NCBI RefSeq assembly: GCF_030265065.1
Contig: NC_080416.1
Location: forward strand, 6,013,501 to 6,077,500
Direction: 5' to 3'
Length of the DNA stretch: 64,000 bases
From: Corythoichthys intestinalis
Lineage: Eukaryota; Chordata; Actinopteri; Syngnathiformes; Syngnathidae
The notes under the pieces were generated by a model. That model was not told the origin of the DNA and did no database searches. It worked only from the letters and a program-made list of their open reading frames with translations. Below are positions 1-8,879 of the stretch, in pieces; position 1 is the stretch's first letter, and each line of letters begins with the position of its first letter. The translations under genes were made by a program, and so were the position numbers.

Positions 1-360
1 GCTCTGCAAATGCTTGAGTGCGACTGATTTCATGGGTTTCAGGCTTCACCACCATAATTATTATTGACATCAACAATGGCGAGCTACTAATTTATTTTTT
101 GATTGAAAATTTTACAAACTTTATTCAAACGAAAACATTAACAGGTGTTTTAATATAAAATTTGTATAACTTGTACTAACATTTTTCTTTTAAGAACTAC
201 AAGTCTTTCTATCCATGGATCCCTCTCACAGAAAGAATGTTAAAAATGTTAATGCCATCTTGAGGATTTATTGTCATAATAAACAAATACAGTACTTATG
301 TACTGTATGCTCAATGTATACATTCGTCTGAGTTTTATTCATTTTTTTCTTAATGCATTG
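1..360. repeat. Interior fragment of a TAGGGCTGTC-type TIR element
   Basis: The stretch from about 190 to 330 matches the interior of the complete element at 46895-47633, and the inverted copy around 1050-1280. The terminal TIRs are missing or lie outside the window. No coding frame is credible. Confidence 0.6.
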
Positions 361-364
361 CCAA

Positions 365-515
365 AATATATATGATCGGGAAAAATTATCGGGAAAGATT
401 GGAATTGAATCGGGAGCAAAAAAAAGCAATCGGATCGGGAAATATCGGGATCGGCAGATACTCAAACTAAAATGATCGGGATCGGGAGAAAAAAAACATG
501 ATCGGAACAACCCTA
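365..515. repeat. End of a hAT-like non-autonomous repeat rich in GATCGGGA
   Basis: Repeated GATCGGGA motifs lead to an end that reads AGGGTTGTTCCGATCATG on the minus strand. This is a common teleost non-autonomous element. Only one end is seen. The family assignment comes from memory of similar fish repeats. Confidence 0.45.
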
Positions 516-1676
516 CTCTAAGCAACATTACCCCGCGTTACCTTTTATTCCCCGTTTATAAAATAGCGACAAACAATCAACAAAAAAAAGAAAGACTGTG
601 ACGGTCGACGCTTCAAGGATAGGTGGAAATTGGACTACTGTATTTCTTCTCCAAAATATGCAACAACTGTGTCTGCGTCATTAGCAAAGAGACAGTCGTT
701 GTTTTTAAAGAGTTCAATGTGAGGCGATGTTAACAAACAAGACCCGCTGACATGTACGACAAGATCACAGGGAAGATATGTAGCGAGAAATTGAAGCAAC
801 TTGAAGCCAGTTTAATTTTACAGCAGCAGTATTTCGCAAGAGTAGAAAGAGAAACAAAAGCTAGTTGCGAGATTGTTGAAATAATTAATTTAGTGCTGTC
901 AAACGATTAAAATTTTTAATCGAGGTAATCACAGCTTAAAAATTAATTAATCGTACTTAATCGCAATTCAAACCATCTATAAAATATTCCATATTTTTCT
1001 GTAAATTATTGTTGAACTGGAAAGATAAGACACAAGATGGATATATATATTTAACATGCGGTACATAAGGACTGTATTTGTTTATTATAACAATAAATCA
1101 ACAAGATGGCATTAACATTAACATTCTGTTAAAGCGATCCATGGATAGAAAGACTTGTAGTTCTTCAAAGATCAATGATAGTACAAGTTATAGAAATTTT
1201 GTATTAAAATCCCTCTTAATGTTTTCGTTTTAATAAAATGTGTAAAATTTTCAATCAAAAAACAAAAACTAGTAGCTCGCCATTGTTAATGTCAATAATT
1301 ACCCAATGCTTATGGTGCTGAAACCCATAAAATCAGTCACACCCAAGCGCCAGCAGAGGGCGACAAAACACCAAAAAAACACAAGTAACAAGTGGACATG
1401 ACACTGTGCAGTCATTTGAATCTGTCTGAGCAGGACATGTGCGTTAATTGCGTCAAATATTTTAACGTGATTAATTAAAATAAATTACCGCCCGTTAACG
1501 TGATAATTTTGACAGCCCTAAATTATTATTTTTTTAAATAATAAAGCAAATGTGACACACAGAATGGCTTGCTAAAATTTGCTTAAATATATTGTTCTAC
1601 GTAAAAGCCAAGGTCGGCCCTCCACATTTTTACCACGCCAAAACTGGCCCCCTTTGCAAAAAGTTTGGACACCCCT
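516..1676 (+). mobile_element. Broken hAT element with zinc-finger transposase remnant
   Basis: Plus-strand codons at about 600-890 give a degenerate SPIN-DOC/ZBED-type N-terminus (FKDRWKLDY, then VFKEFNVRR and EKLKQLEASL), typical of hAT transposases of the GTF2IRD2/ZBED5 kind. The right end reads GGACACCCCTG, the inverse of the CAGGGGTGTCC end seen at 6731. Another element is nested at 891-1520. The frame is broken several times and nothing downstream of the N-terminal domain remains. Confidence 0.55.
891..1520. mobile_element. TAGGGCTGTC-type non-autonomous TIR element nested in hAT
   Basis: The inverted ends are TAGTGCTGTCAAACG and TTTTGACAGCCCTA, flanked by AATTAATT and AATTATTA as an imperfect 8-bp duplication. 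Related copies lie at 33902-34733 and 46895-47633. Confidence 0.7.
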
Positions 1677-2343
1677 GCTTTCGAGTATATCGACACATGA
1701 AGAGTCTAACCAAATGACGTGCAGTAGACGTGCTGGGGTCCGCATTGTTGCGGACAGTAAGGTCGCTGATGGCTAGAAATCCGAGCAGTTCTTAAACGCG
1801 ACACGAGTGATACCTCGCTCATCTGCACACGACCAAGAACTTTCTACCTACTTCTTCCTTCCTTCCTACTCCAACTCTGTCCGATGATGTAAAAAAAATA
1901 TCATGAAGAAACACCCCTCACTGTCAATTCAGAATTGACAACGATGAGGGAACCCTAAAGAACAAGAGCACGGCAGCTTAGCCATAGCTTGCTAAATTAA
2001 CTACCTGAAAGAAATAACAAGCAATTGCATTAATGATAACATATGGATCTCTATACTTATATAACTCAAAAGACAGCAAGACACAAGTAGTTGACACAAA
2101 AAGGAAACAAACCTACAGGAATACGTGCAGAGAAGGACGAACATAAACAGCTCATAACACCACTAATTGTCCTCTCACTAGGAGGAATTATATTAATACA
2201 GGCAGGCGCTGCCCCCTAGCGGCCGGTGGCACTCTCTTCAGAGACCAAATCTACGCCCTTGTTCGGAAGACTTCTCTTTCCCCCTCCCCCCAAATGTCTT
2301 TAAATCATGATCAACTAGCAAGACAGTTTTTTTTTTTTTTTTT
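1677..2343. other. Unassigned intergenic DNA
   Basis: No gene, RNA or complete repeat recognised. The stretch ends in a 20-bp T run at about 2325-2344. Homology to the class I intron 1 of the other copies breaks off at this T run. Confidence 0.5.
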
Positions 2344-2459
2344 TTACCCCCTAACAGGACCTCTGAGCTTAAATTTTTCCACTTGACATCTTGAGGTAAA
2401 CTTTGAAGCGAGCGTAAAGTGCGTCACAGTCGAACAAAAAGATAAGGAAATGGACTTAC

Positions 2460-2526
2460 CGGGCTTGACGTTTTGAATTTGCACAGCCACAAGCAAAAGT
2501 GCCACTAACTCCTTCGTCTTGCACAT
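2460..2526 (-). pseudogene. Orphan MHC class I leader exon (exon 1)
   Basis: The exon starts at ATG 2526 and encodes MCKTKELVALLLVAVQ and so on, a 22-residue hydrophobic leader nearly identical to those of genes A-D. Its length (67 nt), phase 1 and donor (G|GTAAGT) are intact. In the four complete genes the alpha-1 exon follows within 1.0-1.7 kb. Here the 2.46 kb downstream to the window edge holds no alpha-1 sequence, only transposon debris. It is most likely a promoter-plus-leader remnant of a lost fifth copy. A very long intron leading outside the window cannot be excluded. Confidence 0.8.
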
Positions 2527-2586
2527 TTTTGCTTCATATTCAGTTCGACGCCGACAGAGTTGGACGCGTTGACCTGAGCTGGGCTA

Positions 2587-2613
2587 TGACGTCACTTTGC
2601 TTTCGCTTTCGCC
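2587..2613 (-). promoter_or_regulatory. CRE/site-alpha plus ISRE in orphan class I promoter
   Basis: A perfect palindromic CRE (TGACGTCA, 2587-2594) sits next to an ISRE-like site (2600-2613; minus strand GGCGAAAGCGAAAG). They lie about 60-90 bp upstream of the leader ATG. This spacing and pairing fits the site-alpha/ISRE module of vertebrate class I promoters. It is the only copy in the window with a perfect CRE; the others have degenerate TAACGTTA-like sequence at this position. Confidence 0.65.
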
Positions 2614-2785
2614 AAATGTGCCGCTCTGGGAAATCACATGACCACGAGTGGGCGGGGACCTATTTGAACACTTTAAATTACGAAATGAAATAGGATTATT
2701 AAATGACTACAATGAACCTTACTTTAACGCTTCAGCTGCAATTGACAGTGTTAGGTTTAAAAATATGCCTGTTGGGAGGGTCAGG

Positions 2786-2936
2786 TGTTGTGTCGAAAAA
2801 TAGCCGCCCCGCGTGAAACGTCCCCCCTGACGGGAACGCTTATTTATAACGCTTTATTGAGGTGAAAACATCAAATGTTTTCATGGACGCATTACATGTC
2901 TGTAAAATCAGTTTTAAATAAATAAATTACACAACA
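2786..2936. mobile_element. Short TGTTGTG-TIR element
   Basis: Starts TGTTGTGTCGAAAAATAG and ends ACACAACA. It is a deletion derivative of the large element at 45891-48143: its first 70 bp match that element's terminus and the remainder matches subterminal sequence. The superfamily is not recognised. Confidence 0.6.
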
Positions 2937-3780
2937 CCTGGCCCCTGTTAAGGGTGAAGACACCGGACTACTCCGTTGTCCTAACTTTACTTGTGTTCGT
3001 TACTCAGAAGCGAGGTATTCTAATAATTGAGTGCTAATCGAATAAAAAGAGTCACAGACCTTGAGTTGCAATTTGATCCGAATGTATTGATTCCAGAGAC
3101 AAAGCGATCAACCGTTACAGATATCTGGCTGATAGTTCTCTAGTCTGAGCAATGACAGAAAAGCAGAAGTATAAGTGAACCTACCAGCCAGGCACATTTC
3201 TTATATACTCCATTCATCAGGTAATTAGCATACTTGGAAAAAGGATGTCGTGATGTTGGGATGTCAGGTGACCAGATGAAAACAGCCCTTCTCAGCACCA
3301 GCCCCTCCAGTCCAGACGATTAGATCAGGCTGTGGCGCAACCTGCAGCCCCTTGTGACCCTAGCACCCTTCCGCTAAACAATACCTACTTATACTTGTGT
3401 TTATTCCTAACGGTTTTACGGCCTACTTTTAGGGAAGTAAATTAAGCAGAAGTATTGAAACTTCACCAAACTTTAGAACCTTTAGAAATTTACGGTTTCC
3501 CTGTGACGGCAAAACAGGCCAAGCAGGGATGTGACTGTTCTGCTGTGTTAGCATTAACCGGAAAGGGCCCTTAAGGCCTCAATGCTTGTGGAGTAAAGAC
3601 AGTGTGGTAACAGTAGCTGAGAATAAATGCGAATAAATGTGTTGAATAAATGCTACTAAATGTAAAAGATAAATGCGACTAACAGCGGTTAGATATGGCG
3701 AATTTTATTTACCTCCAACAACAGCAATGACGTCCAATATTAAATAACATGGAGGACTGTTATGATTACTCATGTTTTAA
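2937..3780. other. Unassigned intergenic DNA
   Basis: No gene or complete repeat recognised in this stretch. Confidence 0.4.
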
Positions 3781-3781
3781 T

Positions 3782-4806
3782 AGACCCTACCCACCGACGT
3801 CACAAAATCATGTGCTCGCTGTATGGTTCCGCCCCCTTGTCCGTCATTTTGTGTCTGTATTATCAATGGTTTCAATTGATCGAGCAATTTATAACGCATT
3901 TCATGGAAGACCCGGTGCTTTCGGATGCCGTAAACTCACTTGATGCATTGCATAAAAGGCGTTATGTGGAAAAGCTTCAGTTTATCCATTCGCCAGATCC
4001 ATATTTGATGCCTAAATCGATGTTTTTCGACCCGCTGTCTCCGCCGTATTTGCCTGACATCTGCTAGCTACCCTGATATGTACAACTACAGTATCTTGTC
4101 CACACAAAATCAGCCTATTCTCACGAAAGTTTGAAAAACTTTAAGAGCTTGGAGGCTTATAAATACTTCGTTGCTGGTTGGGTGAAACAGGTCCTCGTCC
4201 ACAAAAATTCGGCAGGAATCTATCTTGTGCTTGGAAAGGTGAGTTACGAAATTTTCAATTCAAAATCTTTTGTTATTGCTAACATCCACTGTCAAGTCTA
4301 ATGTATTTCATGTCGTTTGTCAATGGAGTAAGGGCTTTTAATGTTTATATGGTTTAGTGATAGCACTCTCACTACATACATACGTGTATGTTGTTGGCGA
4401 TTAGCCTAGCAATGATCTTAATTGTGGTTGTCAGCCCCAAACCCTCTAAATATATATTAAATGCATCTTACCAGATATAAAATGACTACTACATAATCTG
4501 TGGTAAACGTTTGGAGCCCAGTTTTCTCGTCGAATTGCAGCAGCCCATCTCGTTCTCTTCTCTCCGGGTCTCTCGGAATCCGGTAGAACTTCAAGTCTCT
4601 CCGTCTTCTCCGTCTATCTTCTCTGTTATTGCAACCGACCGCCACACACCCCTTCACCATTTTGATTATTGATGTTAACGAGCAGAAAAACACGTCGTAA
4701 ATAGGAGGAATGTACGTAGCTGTAACAGGTAAACATGATGTGTTGACGGACAATTGGGCGGCACCAGTCAGGAGGAAGGAGTTGTGACGTCACGTGGGTA
4801 GGGTCT
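3782..4806 (-). mobile_element. ISL2EU-like element copy 1 (THAP ORF facing a second ORF)
   Basis: Termini AGACCCTACC and GGTAGGGTCT are flanked by AT on both sides, matching the 2-bp AT target duplication of ISL2EU/IS4EU transposons. Near one end a minus-strand ORF (start 4660) encodes a THAP zinc finger (CVAVGCNN, FYRIPRDPE) that frameshifts after about 50 codons. Near the other end a plus-strand ORF (to a donor at 4238) carries LDALHKRRYVEKLQF and PYLMPKSMFFDPL, resembling the N-terminal part of fish YqaJ/SWIM-type repeat proteins. Known ISL2EU elements encode a THAP-bearing transposase and a YqaJ nuclease. Here only the first exon of each remains, so the copy is non-autonomous. Confidence 0.6.
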
Positions 4807-4937
4807 ATACCACAGACTGAACGCACTAGCTAGTGTTGCAACAAAATAGTTTTTTGGCTCCTCATACCGCACCGACACCTGGCTGTACAGATGAGACTTT
4901 TTTCAAAAATGCTCTCAATTTACGGTCTTTTAAAACT

Positions 4938-5048
4938 AAATGACTGCAAACTCACTCTCACTGGAGCGGTTCGCAGCTGAGTGTGAAGTGGTGAAGATCA
5001 TCACCTCTAAATTTCGAGACCATGGTCCTCAGTCGGAAAAGGGCGGAT
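4938..5048 (+). repeat. Small LINE reverse-transcriptase remnant
   Basis: The codons read LSLERFAAECEVVK, followed in other frames by ITSKFRDHG-like sequence. This matches the C-terminal reverse-transcriptase segment of a common fish LINE (ECEAVGMRISTSKSE pattern, from memory). It is a short frameshifted fragment. Confidence 0.45.
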
Positions 5049-5197
5049 GAATGGCACATGAATATACACAAGTAGACGGACAACTTGGCGCGGAGGCGTG
5101 GTTGTGACGTCATGTGAGTCGGGTCTATAAGCATTAGCGCTTCGTAAATTCCTCCTATTATGGCGTGTTTTTCTGCTCATTAACATTAATAATCAAA

Positions 5198-5375
5198 ATG
5201 GTGAAGTCGTGTGTGGCGGTCGGTTGCAAAAACAGAGAAGATAGACGGAGGGACTTGAAGTTTTACCATATTCCGAGAGACCCGGAGAGGAGCGCGAGAT
5301 GGGCTGCTGCAATTCGACGAGAAAACTGGGCTCCAAACGACTACCACAGATTATGTAGTAGTCATTTTATATCTG
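5198..5375 (+). CDS. THAP-domain exon of transposon (copy 2)
   Basis: 59 codons from MVKSCVAVGC to the GT donor at 5376. It is a complete THAP zinc finger: C-x4-C at the start, the IPRD and NW.P blocks, and C-x2-H at the end. THAP domains bind DNA and are the DNA-binding modules of P-element-like and ISL2EU transposases. No downstream catalytic exon is present before the opposing ORF, so no full transposase can be made from this copy. It is transposon-derived and not a host THAP gene. Confidence 0.65.
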
Positions 5376-5783
5376 GTAAGATGCATTTAATATATATTTA
5401 GTGGGTTTTGGGCTGACAACCACAATTAAGATCATTGCTAGGCTAATCGCCGACAACATACACTCAGACGTTGTGAATGAACTACAGTACCTGAAAATAA
5501 ACAATTATAAGTGTATAATAAGACAGTTGTCATACAATTAATTTACAATTTCACTATTGATGTCAAAAGCCAAAAAATAAATTCATCTAGGGACAATCTG
5601 GAGTAGTGCTATCGCACTTCATATTTATTACATATTATACATGTATGTAGTGAGAGTGCTATCGCTAAACCATGTAAACATTAAAAGCCCTAGCTCCATT
5701 GACAAATGACATGAAATGCATTAGACTTGACAGTGGATGTTAGCAAGAACAAAAGATTTTGAATTGAAAATTTCGTAACTCAC

Positions 5784-6122
5784 CTTCCCGAGCACAAGAT
5801 AGATTCCTGCCGAATTTTCGTGGACGAGGACCTGTTTCACCCAACGAGCAACGTAGCATTTATAAGCCTCCAAGCTCTTAAAGTTTTTCAAACTTTCGTG
5901 AGAATAGGCTGATTTTGTGTGGACAAGATAGTTGTAAATATCAGGGTCAGGCAAAGACGGCGAAGACAGCGGGTCGAAAAACATCGATTTAGGCATCAAA
6001 TACGGATCTGGCGAATGGATAAACTGAAGCTTTTCCACATAACACCTTTTATGCAAGGCATCCAATGAGTTTACAGCGTCAGATAACACCGGGGCTTCGA
6101 TGAATTGCTCTATAACTTGCAC
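5784..6122 (-). CDS. Second ISL2EU ORF, first exon (YqaJ/SWIM-protein-like N-terminus)
   Basis: About 113 codons, including SDAVNSLDALHKR, PYLMPKSMFFDPL, DIYNYLV and SLEAYKCYVARWVKQVL, ending LVLGK at a GTGAGT donor. The SLEAY...WVKQVL block is typical of fish proteins that continue into a SWIM zinc finger and YqaJ nuclease domain; neither follows here. The family link is from memory and moderate. Confidence 0.5.
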
Positions 6123-6358
6123 GACTAATTGAAAACAATGAGAATAGGTCTAAAAAAATAGGTACAATTTGGCGGCCGGATACAGCGACACGTCATTTTG
6201 TGACATAGGTGAGTAGGGTCTATATGCGACAAGTAGACGGACAACATGGCGCGGAGGCGTGGTTGTGACATCATGTGAGTAGGGTCTATATGCATTACTG
6301 CTACGTAAATTCCTCCTATTATGGCGTGTTTTTCTGCTCGTTAACATTAATAATCATA

Positions 6359-6536
6359 ATGGTGAAGGCGTGTGTGGCGGTCGGTTGCAGTAACAGAGAA
6401 GATAGACTGAGAGACCTGAAGTTTTACCGTATTCCGAGAGACCAGGAGAGGAGAGCGAGATGGACTGCTGCAATTCGACGAGAAAACTGGGCTCCAAACC
6501 ATTACCACGGATTATGTAGTAGTCATTTTATATCTG
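6359..6536 (+). CDS. THAP-domain exon of transposon (copy 3)
   Basis: 59 codons beginning MVKACVAVGCSN, with FYRIPRDQE, NWAPNHYHGLCSSHF and a GTAAG donor. All zinc ligands are present. It differs from copy 2 at several residues, so the two copies are not a very recent duplicate. Confidence 0.65.
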
Positions 6537-6730
6537 GTAAGATGCATTTAATATATATTTAGAGGGTTTTGGGCTGACAACCACAATTAAGATCATTGCG
6601 AGGCTAATCGCCGACAACATACCGTTTCAAATTCAAGATGCTTATTTCTTCCACCATCATTACATTTTGAATAATATTTAGCTGGTACCAAGTGAAAGAA
6701 GCTCGCCTCGTCTACGGATCATCAGTTAAA

Positions 6731-7235
6731 CAGGTGTGTCCAAACCTTTTGCAAAGGGGCCAGATTTGGTGTGGTAAAAGTGCGGGGGGGCTACCTTGGC
6801 TGATTTACATAGAACAATATATTTAAACAAATTTTAGCAAGCCCTTCTGTGTGTCACATTTACTTTATTTTTTTTTCATTAATTCATATTTTCAACAATC
6901 TCGCCTTTGTGGCGTTCTCTTTCGACACTCGCGCTCTTGCGAAATACTGCTGCTGTGAAATGAAACTAGCTTCTAGTTTCTATAATTTCTCGCTGCGTAT
7001 CTTCCCTGTAATGTCGTACATGTCAGCGTCTTATTCGGTAATATTATCGCGTCACATTGAACTCTTTGAAAACAGCGACTGTCTCTTTGCAAATGAGGCA
7101 GACACAGTTGTTGCGTGATTTATTGAAGAAATAGTCCAATATCCACCTATCCTTGAAGCGTCGGCCATCGCAGTCAACTTTTTTTTTTTTTTTATTGTCG
7201 CCATTTTAGAAATCACACAGGGTAATGTTGCTTAG
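6731..7235 (-). mobile_element. hAT fragment nested in ISL2EU-like copy 3
   Basis: Starts with the CAGGTGTGTCCAAAC terminus. Minus-strand codons between about 7185 and 6860 give a degenerate zinc-finger N-terminus (ILDYFF, CLICKETVAVFKEFNV) matching the remnant at 600-890 on plus. Frameshifted. Confidence 0.55.
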
Positions 7236-7599
7236 AGTGCTGCTCTTAAGGTTTTTCAAACTTTGGTGACAATAGGCTGCTTTTGTGTGGACAAGATAGT
7301 TGTAGATATCAGGGTAGCAGATGTCAGGCAGAGAGGGCGAAGACAGCGGGTCGAAAAATATCGATTTAGGCATCAAATATGGATCTGGCCAATGGATAGA
7401 CTGAAGCTTTTCCACATAACGCCTTTTATGCAACGCATCCAATGAGTTTACAGCGTCTGAAAGCACTGGGGCTTCCATGAATTGCTCTATGAACCGAACG
7501 ACTAATTGAAACCATTGAGAATAGGGCTAAACAGAGACGGACAATATGGCGGCCGGATACAGGGACACGTCATTCTGTGACGTCGGTGAGTAGGGTCTA

Positions 7600-8234
7600 T
7601 TATATAAAAGTTGTAAAGCAATAAAACTGCAACACAAATGAATAAAATTAACCAAAAATATATTTTCATAATGGGTCAAAATTATTTTAGACAAAAATTT
7701 CCTAGCCAAAATGTGGCCCAATCAACATTACTTCAATCAAAAAAGTTGCTTCAATTCAACAAAAACTTGACTTCAAATAAAAAAAAAATTCAAAATCAAA
7801 AAGAAAGATAGCTTTCACAAGGATATTTTTGAGTTTCAAATTTATTTTTGCGTTCAGATTTTTTTTTTTTTTTTTTGGTTAAAGCGACTTTTTTTTGTTG
7901 AAAATATATATTTTGATTGAAGCAACTTTTTTTGGATTGAATAATAAAGACACAAATCTACCTCCATATGGCTCCGCTCAAGGGATACAATTTTTAACTG
8001 GGGTAACTACATTGGTACGACACCGGCCGGCGTACCATATTCAATGACGACGATCTTGGCGAAAAGTATTGCCTAAGCAGCCTGATTTAGAATTCCCCTT
8101 GAGAATGATGGGAAACAAAAAACACTCATTGTCAACTTATTATTTTATTGCTGACGCTGTGTTTCGGGGTCATCAAAATGTTGTGCCCCCCCCTACCCCA
8201 AAGGTCAAAACTTCGCCTATGCTAGATTGATATT
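7600..8234. repeat. AT-rich palindromic MITE-like repeats and unassigned DNA
   Basis: Around 7740-7960 blocks of GATTGAAG/CTTCAATC and A/T runs occur in both orientations, followed by a segment of a common fish repeat ending ACACAAATCTACCTCC (to about 7965). No gene is visible. Confidence 0.4.
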
Positions 8235-8394
8235 GTAACGGTTAAATGTGTCTTAGGTTGATGACGTGCGCAAGCGCGAGAGTCTAAAAAGAGTGAGAAA
8301 GTAGAGTAGTTGTTGAGTTGTTGGCTGTTCAATAAAGAATTAGGGTGTCTTGGCCTAGAAGAGCACAAGTCATCCACCCGCATGGTTCGCTACA
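8235..8394. mobile_element. Possible LTR remnant (fossil)
   Basis: A TG...CA-bounded stretch with an AATAAAG signal near 8330 and a U5-like tail. No matching target duplication is seen, so the assignment is weak. Confidence 0.25.
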
Positions 8395-8449
8395 TTAGCA
8401 TTGATTCATCAACTCTGTCTTTCAACCACTTATCACAACGTGGTCAGTT

Positions 8450-8805
8450 CAAGTTGAAAAGTACAAGAACATTGCCATGCACAAACATCACTGGAACCGT
8501 TTCATCTGACATGAATGTATGAGGAAACATCAAATAACATGTTGCACAATTTCCCTTATATTTAAATACTGTACATACACTCAAGAACTGTCTTAGTTCC
8601 TGAAACCTGGCCAATAGAATGGCCCCCACAACCTGAGAAGTGAAGGTGCCTCTGCTGTGCAGCCTCATTATATCTCAATATATCAATTTTATCTCGAAAT
8701 GCACCGGCGGAAGCACAAAAGTCCCCGTGGCAAATTTGGCCCAATTGGACAAGAAATCCAGTCTTTTTGCACTTGCGTTGGAACATTGCGATTGTCTTCC
8801 GAAGC
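8450..8805 (-). other. Gene A 3' UTR terminal exon
   Basis: The acceptor TTTTTGCAG precedes 8805. The sequence is conserved with 52000-52283 (gene D) and 29292-29579 (gene B), which supports one shared non-coding last exon. The splice donor of exon 7 (after 8873) falls only 6 nt past the stop codon, so the stop would not trigger nonsense-mediated decay. Confidence 0.65.
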
Positions 8806-8879
8806 CTGCAAAAAGGACAAGAAATATTGACTGTGCTTTGAAAGAAGAGCACACCGAGTGTGTTGGACTTACCGGCGTC

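Larger units (their letters stand above)
5073..6222 (+). mobile_element. ISL2EU-like element copy 2, inverted relative to copy 1
   Basis: The THAP exon on plus (ATG 5198, donor after 5375) is intact: CVAVGCKN, the FYHIPRDPE block, NWAPNDYHRLCSSHF, so the C2CH ligands (CVAVGC and CSSHF) are present. The second ORF is on minus (6122 to a donor at 5784) with PYLMPKSMFFDPL and LEAYKCYVARWVKQVL. The two ORFs point towards each other. The right end (GTAGGGTCT|AT) is normal. The left terminal 55 bp are in inverted orientation compared with copy 1, so GGGTCT|AT occurs there facing inward. Confidence 0.6.
6233..7599 (+). mobile_element. ISL2EU-like element copy 3, interrupted by hAT
   Basis: Same architecture as copy 2: THAP exon on plus (ATG 6359, donor after 6536) and second ORF on minus (7478-7206). 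The right end is GTAGGGTCT|AT at 7599. It abuts copy 2 head to tail with about 10 bp between them and has the same inverted left terminus. A hAT fragment (from 6731) has split its centre. Confidence 0.6.

Noticed and set aside
5198-6536. Host THAP-domain genes
   Set aside because: The THAP exons sit within repeated TIR elements with AT target duplications and have no downstream host exons.
8235-8394. Full LTR retroelement near gene A 3' end
   Set aside because: Only an LTR-like tail with a polyadenylation-type signal is seen; no partner LTR, internal genes or target duplication.
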